Shown: piece after piece, positions 55,641-64,000 of the stretch
How the letters are laid out: each line of letters begins with the position of its first letter
Numbering within the stretch: position 1 is the stretch's first letter
Assembly: GCA_015179125.1 (NCBI GenBank)
Contig: WHVA01000130.1
Coordinates: 174,621-238,620, forward strand
Length of the DNA stretch: 64,000 nucleotides
From: Gautieria morchelliformis
Taxonomy: Eukaryota; Basidiomycota; Agaricomycetes; Gomphales; Gomphaceae
Direction: 5' to 3'
The notes under the pieces: model-generated
The model's input: the letters and a program-made list of their open reading frames with translations, nothing else
The model's database searches: none
What the model was told of the DNA's origin: nothing
Made by a program: the position numbers and the translations under genes

Positions 55641-56633
55641 CCATTCATTTCTTGTATCCAGCTATCCCTGTTTTCCCTTTCACCACTCTTCCATGTTCGC
55701 TCGGCTTCGCTCCATTCACTATTCGCCACATTCACCAAATGACCATTCGCTACTCGCATCATTCGCCAGTAGCCATGCCATCAAACACGATAGACATCCT
55801 TTACCTGGATTGATGGTTCATCACTGGTCCTATCATGAATCGCAAGGAGGTGCAGGCTGTCATGACTCATTTATTTCTTGTACCCAGCTATCCCTGTTTT
55901 CCCTTTCACCACTCTTCCATGTTCGCTCATCTTTGCTCCATTCACTCCTCACTCCATTCACTATTCGCCACATTCGCCATATGACCATTCGCTACTCGCA
56001 TCATTCGCCAGCAGGCACGCCATCAAACATGATCGACATCCTTTACCCGGATTGATGGTTCATCACTGGTCCCATCATCTTCTCAATTCAACCCCCTTTG
56101 GGTGTTCCTATGGCCAGAATGCATTCGCGGGGCATCCTACCCGTAGGTCATGTGGGATCAACCCAGCAGACGAAGAGTCCGTGCAGGGTGGTGTATATGC
56201 AGGTCCCAAGGCGTGTTTTCATACATAGGGGCCTTCGCCCTCTTTCCTCTCCATCGTTTCATGTTCGCACCCCTCTTCCATTCTATTGTATGTCTATTTC
56301 ATCTATTATGTATCCTGACCGCGCACCCCTATCCAACCCTGACTCCAGACGGCCTCTTTCCTATTCGCTAGCACAATATGAGCATTCGGTATAAGTAGTC
56401 TACATTCGCATGTATATTCTCCAGTTTAATTATCATACGTCCATCTTGTGCAAACTTGACCTCGCTGTGACTATCGTCTTGAGCCTTCCCCTGTAAATTT
56501 CTATCTTCGACCAGAAGAAGACTTAGGCATCACTGGTGAGTTCTCATACTTCATCTTCGTTACCTTAGCCTTCGAGTTATTTTCTGTGCTGTCAGCGAAG
56601 GGCTCCGAAGGAGTGCCTTCACCGGCAAAAGTT
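55641..56633 (-). repeat. LTR-1 copy F, rearranged and truncated
   Basis: 55858-56633 follows copies C and D from TGTCATGACTCA onward but stops at GTGCCTTCACCGG, missing the last ~200 bp. 55641-55857 is a second, tandem version of the first ~215 bp of the same LTR. On the right the LTR is fused directly to the guanine deaminase relic. Confidence 0.75.
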
Positions 56634-56699
56634 TAGACCGCACCCACACCGACTCGCTTGCGAACTCACGTTCTATGATATCATATGTTAATTCACTCA

Positions 56700-57345
56700 A
56701 CTCGGTTCTTCTCCGCCCTATCCTAACACCACGATTTGCACTCTCGTGCATGGACGACCTGCTATCCGGCCTGGGAAAACTCGCCACACAGGCACCCGGT
56801 GCCACGCCATCCGCCTCGCCGCACCCAGCGACTCCTCACCCTATCCTAATGCCACGATTTGCACTCTCGTGCACGGACGACCTGCTCCGGAAAACTCGCC
56901 GCAGAGGCACCCGGTGCCACGCCATCCGCCTCGCCGCACCCAGCGACCCCTCACCCTATCCTAACACCACGATTTGCACTCTCGTGCACGGACGACCTGC
57001 TATCCGGCCTGGGAAAACTCGCCGCAGAGGCACCCGGTGCCACGCCATCTGCCTCGCCGCACCCAGCGACCCCTCACCCCGCACGTCTTCCTATCCAGAC
57101 ACACATCTCGGAGAACACTGCGGAAATACTCCTGACTGCATTGCTATTCCCCGCCCACGCATCCTACGCAGCCGTGTACGATGATTTCGGCTTGCTGGGG
57201 CCGACGACGATCCTCGCGCACGGGTGCCATTTATCTGACACGGAACTCGCTGGTCAAGAAGGCGGGCGCGGGGATCAGCCATTGCTTCAACCTACGCTCT
57301 GGCGTCGCAAGAGTGGGGGAGTGGATCGACGAGGGCGTCAAGGTA
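56700..57345 (+). pseudogene. Guanine deaminase relic with triplicated internal segment
   Basis: Guanine deaminase (amidohydrolase converting guanine to xanthine). Diagnostic blocks: ILTPRFALSC(T/M)DDLLSGLGKLA, then PIQTHISENTAEI (the HxxEN metal/substrate motif, about 57090-57130), YAAVYDDFGLLGPTTILAHG (with the second catalytic His), and KKAGAGISHC...FNLRSGVARVGEWIDEGVKV. The ~120-bp ITPRF segment is present three times in tandem (about 56715, 56842 and 56960), the second copy with a small deletion. A frameshift at about 57240 and loss of the residues between SHC and NLRSG complete the damage. N- and C-terminal domains are absent. Confidence 0.8.
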
Positions 57346-57420
57346 GCAGCATCGTTCCCTTCATCATCAGACACCAAAAGTCCTTCCAAACCTATCATAC
57401 TTAATAAGACGAAGAATAAT

Positions 57421-57752
57421 TAAGAAGGTTCAGATTCTCACCGTGCTTCACTGTGTCGAACCTGACCACATCTACACTATATTTTTGCACGGTTTGATTG
57501 ATCATGGAGTACATCCCAGTAATCACATCTTCATTTTCGGTGTTGAGGTCCACAAGGGCCACGTTGGCGTCGCCGAGGGAGCACTGCTCAACATCTGTTT
57601 GTGATTTCGTCAATTAGAGCCATATGGCCAAGAGAAATACACGGATATGAAACGCACCTGGTTGTTAAAGTCCGTTCGGCCATGTGGTTGATGACGACGT
57701 GCAGGAGATACATCCCTCTGTCATGCAGAGCCTTTGAGAGAGCATTGAGCTG
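57421..57752 (-). pseudogene. Alpha-amylase (GH13) fragment
   Basis: Minus strand. LNALSKALHDRGMYLLHVVINHMA (57752-57670) corresponds to conserved region I (normally DVVxNH). QTDVEQCSLGDANVALVDLNTE...YSVDVVRFDTVKH (57600-57445) corresponds to region II, whose Asp in RxDTVKH is the nucleophile. The ~35 residues usually between them are missing, one residue of region I is lost, and nothing of regions III-IV follows. Only a relic remains. Confidence 0.7.
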
Positions 57753-58281
57753 TCATTAACGTCGTGAGCCGACACTATACGCAGGGGCCAAGCAGGAACT
57801 GTGTACACTAGTCTTGTCGCCTTAGTGGGTATTGAGTGCCGTGATATCCTGGCTCCAATACCTTCAGCAGTAGTTAGCTAGGCTGAGAGCAGTAATGGCA
57901 GCTGAAGCTGCGCACCCGTGATACTTGATTTCGATTTATCCTCCCGTAAAACATTTCCCTTTACATGTCCTTGCGACCAAGGTTAGTGAGATTTTGCGTT
58001 GTTCACTGCAAGGGTGAGATACTCAATGTGTTTGTCCAGCAAGAGGTTGAACCTGCCCTAAATCTGAAGTGCTGAAACCAAGGAAAGGCATTTGAGACTG
58101 ACTTTGTAGACTCCGCGATCCCTGCAAGGACCTTCACAGCACGAGGGACCAGTCTGTGTTGATGTAGTATTGCCACGATAAGTTAGGCATATAATTCCAA
58201 GAAAAGTCGTTCTGTTATTTGGTAGCTACTCTCGATATACATCAAGAAAGTTGAGAAATAGCTACGGGGAGAGTCTATGGC
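57753..58281. other. Non-coding stretch
   Basis: Nothing recognisable on either strand. Confidence 0.4.
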
Positions 58282-58860
58282 ACACAATCACGAACGCATG
58301 TCAGGATATGCCCACATTGGGCATTTCGGCCCATGTACATAGTGCAGGGCTTCCTTAGTAAAGAATTGATAACAGTTACACATGTCAAACGCTCTCCAAA
58401 ACGTTTCTGAACTGATACCTTTGTTAGAGCGAAGGTTTTGAAACGCCTCCTCCAACTGAGAGCCCCGCAGTGGCGGCACATGTCGATTGTATGTGAACGC
58501 TGTATGTGCATCAGGTGGCTCCCAGAGGCACGCTGTGTCACCGTGCCTTCAGTCTCCTTGGACAAATGTAGATAAGTGTCAGTCGAAGAAAGCTTAATTG
58601 AAAATATACATACCTGGCATTATAGTGACACTGTCACAGGAGGTGCGTACATCGTCTGCCGTGCCATCCAAGTTTAGCTTGCTGACGCGGGAAACCTTCA
58701 CATTCGAACGCCCCAGTCAAGGAAGAACACCAGATGCCAGAAAAATCAGGAATGCGTACATCATCAGCCCAGCATGACCAGGGTGGGCCTGTCCACTGTG
58801 CTTGCATGCGCCATACTAAAAGGAAGTTAGGTGATCTTGCTTCCTGGATGAGGTGCATGC
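58282..58860 (-). pseudogene. Hypothetical protein fragment
   Basis: Not recognised. Minus-strand frames give a Trp/Cys-rich segment (MQAQWTGPPWSCWADDVRIPDF..., about 58805-58640). After a probable intron (about 58562-58620) another follows (LEEAFQNLRSNKGISSETFWRAFDMCNCYQFF, about 58460-58370). The mix of residues looks like real coding sequence. It could be a small fungal hypothetical gene or a piece of one. Confidence 0.35.
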
Positions 58861-58916
58861 CTGGTTCTTCGACGCAGATGCTGCAGGAACACAGGCACCT
58901 GAACCCAAGGCGAATG

Positions 58917-58993
58917 AATTTTCATCCAATTTTCTGAACTGGGAAATTTGTCAGAAATGTGGAATATCTTCAGGAATTCCCAAAGTCAGGAGA
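58917..58993. repeat. Fragment of the palindromic MITE family
   Basis: AATTTTCTGAACTGGGAAATTT...CCCAAAGTCAGG resembles the right arm of the 44979-45484 element (GCCTGAACTGGGAAATTTTG...CAAAGTCAGGAAAA). Confidence 0.6.
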
Positions 58994-59029
58994 TTTTCGC
59001 GCACTGACGTATGTATATACCGTGAACCC

Positions 59030-59350
59030 GAGAGGCGACGGACGGTTCCTGGGCACCGTGAGTGGCCCCGGCCGCGGAGAGCATGTGCACCGTAGGCGGA
59101 TGCGGCCGCGGACGGTGCATGTGCGCCGTAAGCTGAGAGCGGACGGACTTTGTATGTGCACCATAAGCCCAGAGAGGACATACGGTGCTTGTGTACCGTA
59201 TGCGGATGCGGTCGCGTACGATGCATGGGCACCGTAAGCTGAGAGCGGACGGACGGTGCATGTGCACCGTAAGTGCTGAGGGGATGGACGGTGCAAGGAC
59301 ACTGTGAGCGGAGAGGCGACTGAAGGTTCCTGGGCACCATGAGCCGAGAA
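59030..59350. repeat. CpG-rich degenerate minisatellite
   Basis: About eight imperfect 35-45-bp units built on GGACGGTGCATGTGCACCGTAAGC and GAGAGCGGACGG. Many units contain the inverted pair GGTGCATGTGCACC, so the array can form cruciforms. It ends about 150 bp outside the Helitron 3' terminus. Confidence 0.7.
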
Positions 59351-59509
59351 GCGAGGGGAGTGTTCAGGTGATCCGTAGGTGTAGGCACGTGTGATTGGAT
59401 ACGCATGTATTTTAGGCGTCTGGCTCCTATCCGCACGTTGGACAGTCCTCAGCTTATGTAAGGGGTGCCGGTTTTAGATGACTTCTATATTATCTTACTA
59501 GCCAATAGA

Positions 59510-59527
59510 CCCGTGCTTCGCACCGGG
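59510..59527 (-). terminator. Helitron 3' subterminal hairpin
   Basis: 7-bp stem (CCCGTGC paired with GCACGGG, one bulged base) and a GAA loop, 8 nt from the CTAG end; serves as the rolling-circle termination signal. Confidence 0.75.
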
Positions 59528-59625
59528 TTATTTAGGGTTAACATTGCACATGGGTAGTTAATAGAATCAAAGAATTATTTGGTGAAATGCAACTACATAC
59601 ATTAAATACAAATGGAAATACATAT

Positions 59626-62600
59626 TTAATCAGGCTTCAGCAACACTTCTTTGTATACAATATTAGAAGTTTTGTTCCCCTCCCCTAAAAGAATATGGAC
59701 TCTGTTCCAATTAGTGCCTCTTGACACTGCAACATACAACTGTCCATGTGAAAATACCACGTATCGCAAGTCTATGCCTACCGTGCCAAGAGACTGCCCT
59801 TGAGACTTGTTGATAGTCATGGCAAAGGCCAGCCTGACAGGAAACTGGCGACGCTGGAGCTCAAATGGCAATTGGTCTGAGGTGGGTGTCACTGTAATCC
59901 TAGGGATAAATGCAGTCTCTCCTGAAAATGGTCCTGAAATGATCCTCACAAAGAGTACCCTGTTGGTCATATTGATGAGACGCAACCTTGTACCATTGCA
60001 GAGTCCACGACCAAGGTCAATATTCCGAAGAAGCATGAGTACCACTCCAGGTTTAAGCCTGAGTTGAGATGGTGGAAGCCCACCCATGTTGAGTGAGTTG
60101 AGATACTCCACAGGATACACGTTGCCATCTTCATTTCCTTTGACTGAGTCTGCACTGGGATAGAGACGCTCCTCCCCAGGGAATACATTGAGCACCTCAG
60201 CATTAATCTCATCCATTTCCATATTGCGAGGGCAAAGGATGGCACGTTCCAAAAAGTATTTGTCTTGGAGTGCCTCCCCAGTACCAATGTTAGGATAGAT
60301 AGCTGCAATGAGATCTGACACCTGTGGTCCACAGATCATGTGCTGAGGAAGTGTGAATGAATTGTCCAAAGGGAGATCCTTTCCCTGACCAACATCAGAG
60401 AGCCACTGAGCAAATTGTTCACTCTGGGGATCATGAGGGTCGACTCGCATATTTTGAGTAAGATGGAGGACCTTGACATGATGCCACAAAGGAGATCTTT
60501 GGATAGAAGCACCCACGATCTCCTCCTTGTTACCTCGAGGAACGACAGGCAGAGTTTGCTGGAAATCTCCACCCCAAGCCACAGTAATACCACCAAATGG
60601 ACGATCTGGACGCTCTAGGACATCCCTGCAGGTTCTGTCGACAGCTTCAACTACATGACGATGCTGCATAGGCACCTCATCCCATATGATCAAATGGACC
60701 TGCTTGAGAAGTTCTGCCAATGGTGAGCCTCTTTTGATGTCACATAGAGAACCCTCATGAATCAGAATTGGAATCTTGAGCATAGCATGTGATGTTCTGC
60801 CCCCAATCAGAAGCAATGCTGCAATTCCTGAAGATGCAATGCATAGGACAATAAGACCCCTTCCTCTGATAGAATGAGCCAGGGTGTTCCAGGTAAAAGT
60901 TTTGCCTGTACCACCAGGGCCATTGACAAAGAACAGAAGACCCTCTCCATTTATGGCTGAATGGAGGATCTCATCATGGACACGCCTCTGTTCTGCATTA
61001 AGCTTGTCAATATTGGTGGCGGCTTTTTCCAGCTCTGTAGCTGGGTCATAGTCCCGCTGCTCAGCTATCCAACGGTTCCCAACCAATCCCTCCCAGTGCC
61101 CCATTATCTGTGGCATATCTGGGAACTCATCCAGAGACTTCCCCCCCTGACGTATGATCTTGTCAATGAGAAAGAGACCAAAGTCATAGATTTGATCATT
61201 GGTAGGATGGTGAATGCCATGCCTATTTTGAAGCTGATACTCCAGGTCATCACAGATATGCTCCTGAAACTCCTCCCAGATTTGAGCAGGCCGAGCAGGG
61301 TTACACCGAAGGAGAATAGTGACAAATAACCTCCTGAGCTGGAAACCTGTTTGTATATGTGCAGCCTCCTGAAGACACTGTGTCCACTCTGAATCATCTT
61401 CTAACAGGCCCCTTGCCAGGCATGCAGCCTTGTAAGTAGGACAAAGGTCACCATCAAATGATCTAAGCTCCTCAAATGACGTTGCGCCTCTGACAACTGT
61501 AAGGAGGGTTCGCAAGAAAAAGCGCTCTCCAGAGGCTGGACTTGCAAAATGAAGGCGACCGAGACTGAAACCCCGCTGGCGAGGTTGCCACCGCTTGGCT
61601 TGCTTTTTCCAAACATAGTGCTCAGGAAATTCCACATAGAGTAGTTCACGTGCCTCAGGATATCTGTTATTGGCTTCAAAATAGGCCATGAGCATGGTCT
61701 TAGCATCCTCTGCCATCTCCAAAGCCATGCCTGGATCGATATGAGGATCAAATATCACATTGTGCTGGCCTGGCAAATGGACTGGAAGTGCCATGACAGG
61801 AGGGACCTGAACATGCATTTTATATTCCAGCAGTCTCCAAGCACCTTCATGTGAGCTGACATAGCGTGCATCGAGGTACTGTTTAACCTCATCCCTCTCC
61901 TTATTAATGGTCATTGTGGTCCTGTCAGGCCCCTTGTACATATACTTGTGAATGTACTTGATAGAGCGCACATTGAAAGTGGGTTCCACATTAATATGGC
62001 ATTCAAATTCCAAGAGGAGGGTGGGACAATAGGGAACCACGTCGCGGTTGTCCATGATGTTGCCTCTGACATTATGCTGTCTGCCATCATTAGGACGGCG
62101 ATACTGTGGATAGCCATCTTCAGTGACAGATGTCACCTCACGAAATTCCTTTGGGAAATGTTTGGAACACTTGCCCTCTGTCATGCAAGAAGCCCGAGGA
62201 CGCGCTTGTCCACAGGGGCCATGAGTCATTAGATCACAAACTAATTTGTAGAGCCTTGGATGCTCTTGCTGATCAGGAAAGACAGCCCAAACCAAAGCAT
62301 CCACAGCTTCCGGTGTCCTGATCTTATCCTCCTCTTTAAACCATATAAGAAGGTGCATATGAGGGAGCCCCCGCTTCTGGAATTCGATCACATGGACACG
62401 TGCAACTGTGCGACCAAGGATACCATCCTTCATGATACGTTTGATCAATTGCTCCTTCTTGAGATGAAAAACCCTTGCAACCAAGTCAGGACGATCACTG
62501 GGAGTCTGGCCTGGCTTGAGAGCATCTTTGATTTCTTTCCACTGGGGTTTGCTGTCATTGTCACAAAGACATCTGCTGGACCATGCTTCCTAGTGATTGC

Positions 62601-64000
62601 CATTGAATTTTGAAAATTCTCGTTCATATCCCTGGCGCTCCCAGTAAATGTAGCAGGCAAGATGACCTTTTGTCCCAAGTTAGCTGGATTGGCCTGATTG
62701 TCCTCAGGTCCAAATGTATCAATCATCTGATTGTAGACCTCAGCTCGCAGCTCATGTTGATGGTATTTGATCCAATTTAGCTTCTGCTGTTCAGTCGCTG
62801 CCCAAGCATCCACAATGTATTGCTGAAAGAGCTTGCCAGCCAGGAAGAGAGTTTCAGCTTCACCCTCCCTTGGAAAAGACGATAACGATAGTATTTTGAC
62901 ATGGTCACACGCCTGTCACTTGAAGGGTCCTCCTCCTCCTCCCCCTCCTGGCCTTGTCGTGGAAGAGCTTGGTCTATCCGTGGAATGTCCCAATCCCAGC
63001 CTGATTCACCTCTGGGAAAGAGAAGGACATAGTGTAGTGGCGCATACAAAGCATGTTCGGCCTGAATTCGTCGCAGTTCTCCACCTCTAAGCTGAATGAC
63101 AATGTCTCTAGTGCCTCCAGGCACACCTTCTCCAGGGAGCACAATGGCAATCTCATCCGCTGTAGGAATATTATATCTTCTCTGGTCTGTATGTGCTCTG
63201 TAGGTGAGTCTGGCCTCCACAGTCAACCTATCTGGCTGGTTCCTAAGCCTTTCCATTGCCTGCTGATAGATTGGAACCAATGGATTGTGAGCCTGCATCA
63301 TTTCCTGGAGGTCACTTAAAACATCTGAATCCAAAGGATCAAAACTGTTATTGGCCTCCCTACGTCGCAAAGCCTCTGCTGGATCATAAAAGTAGAGCTG
63401 CGCATAGCTGGGTGGCCTATCCTGACCCTGAGTAGGAAGAAGAGCGCCATGAATATGATAGAGGCCTCCCTGAATTTTGAAGACATATGGCCCAGGTCTA
63501 TTCACGACATTTTCATCTATGTTCACTCCCACAGAGACAAATGCCAGTGCAGCATTATAGTTCCGAATCTTTTCCCTAAACTGTTTTCCACGCCTGTCTT
63601 GGCTGGCCAAAAGAGTCTTTAGTGGTTCTGGAGGTTCCATCAACAATTCAAGGTGTATCTGGCCCTTTGAGCAACATATACCAAATTTGGGCTCAGCAAT
63701 GGTAGAGTCGGCCAGACGCTCTGCCTTCCAATGCCATGCTTTACATTTTGGACATTTGTCATCCATAGCACCAAGGTCATGAGGTGCAATCTGTTGTTCA
63801 ATCAAAGGGCGACGTGCTAGTGGAAGGTTTCTTAAAGGCATTGGTGGAGGCGGTGGAAGTGGAGGGGGCTGAGGAGCAGCAGGTGGATGCAGAGGGTGTG
63901 GAGGCACAGGGGGCACAGGGGCAACAGGAGGCACAGGTTGTTGTGGAGCAGGCTGATGAGGCAGTGGAAGTGGAGGGGCCCGAGGATGAGCAGGTGGATG
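59626..64000 (-). pseudogene. Helitron Rep/PIF1-type helicase, two frameshifts, 5' partial
   Basis: Order: a Pro-rich N-terminus open to the window end, a zinc-knuckle-like CPKCKAWHW...GICCSKGQIHL (about 63640-63755), and the Helitron-like N domain. The Rep nuclease has the HxH motif in GLPHMHLLIWF (about 62345-62375) and the two-tyrosine motif in KYIHKYMYKG (about 61930-61960). The C-terminal PIF1/RecD helicase has Walker A GPGGTGKT (about 60915), WDEVPM (about 60685), GDFQQTLP, INKSQGQSL and YVAVSRGTNW, with stop at 59626. Frameshifts: near 62868-62873 (...RYRLFQ / REGEAETLFLAGKLFQQYIVDAW) and near 62544-62547 in a G run (MTANP / QWKEIKDALKPGQTPSD). Both look like single-base losses. All catalytic motifs are present. 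Confidence 0.85.

Larger units (their letters stand above)
59498..64000 (-). mobile_element. Helitron, 3' part (5' end beyond the window)
   Basis: Rolling-circle DNA transposon. The minus-strand 3' terminus reads GTGCGAAGCACGGG-TCTATTGG-CTAG followed by T. It has a short hairpin (59510-59527, CCCG[G]TGC-GAA-GCACGGG) about 8 nt before the terminal CTAG (CTRR consensus), and a T as next host base as expected for A/T insertion. It encodes the Rep-helicase described separately. The 5' TC end is outside the window. Confidence 0.85.

Noticed and set aside
59498-59625. Gene fragment capture inside the Helitron 3' end
   Set aside because: Only about 130 bp separate the helicase stop and the CTAG end; nothing gene-like is there. 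The guanine deaminase and amylase relics lie outside the terminus.

Overview
The window reads as a basidiomycete (Agaricomycetes) nuclear fragment. The evidence is many short 50-70 nt GT-AG introns, a FunK1-type fungal kinase, a CBM1-GH6 cellobiohydrolase, a patatin-NB-ARC-TPR receptor-like gene, a TPR-CHAT gene, a Helitron and a dense layer of retrotransposon remains. CBM1-GH6 suggests a wood- or litter-decaying species. I cannot name the genus.

Layout. 0-2.4 kb: FunK1 kinase. 2.8-4.0 kb: dead Tc1/mariner-like transposase. 4.2-12.4 kb: repeat country with three precisely bounded solo LTRs of one family (LTR-1), each with a 5-bp target-site duplication, plus a Gypsy integrase relic. 12.4-18.3 kb: a TPR-CHAT (caspase-fold protease) gene on the minus strand, split by a 1481-bp solo LTR of a second family (LTR-2); removing that LTR restores the reading frame. 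20.2-35.3 kb is the gene-rich island: ZIP metal transporter, GH6 cellobiohydrolase with CBM1, C2H2 zinc-finger protein, Atg22-like vacuolar transporter, Dap1-like cytochrome b5-fold protein head-to-head with a Rab18-like GTPase, and a small secreted thaumatin-like glycoprotein. 36.5-38.3 kb: SDR-like gene with a large acidic insert and a possible decayed gene. 39.4-45.9 kb: nested repeats (two LTR-1 solo LTRs, a 222-bp LTR inside one of them, a hAT-type non-autonomous element with an 8-bp duplication, and a long palindromic MITE). 46.0-50.6 kb: the patatin-NB-ARC-TPR (NLR-like) gene, whose 3' end is frameshifted and abuts an LTR-2 fragment. 51-53 kb: ATG13-like relic. 53.4-56.6 kb: more LTR and Gypsy debris. 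56.7-58.9 kb: relics of guanine deaminase and alpha-amylase genes and a hypothetical gene. 59.5 kb to the end: the 3' part of a Helitron with a Rep-PIF1 helicase gene carrying two frameshifts.

The most interesting theme is the pair of defence or cell-death-type genes (TPR-CHAT and patatin-NB-ARC-TPR). Both carry about 15 highly homogeneous repeats, and both are hit in the 3' half by the same LTR family. That family's full copy carries an array of E-box-like CACATG/CACCTG motifs. The repeats also form a readable insertion record: six exact or near-exact 5-bp duplications, one 8-bp duplication, a nested insertion, and an empty site for one insertion preserved elsewhere in the window.
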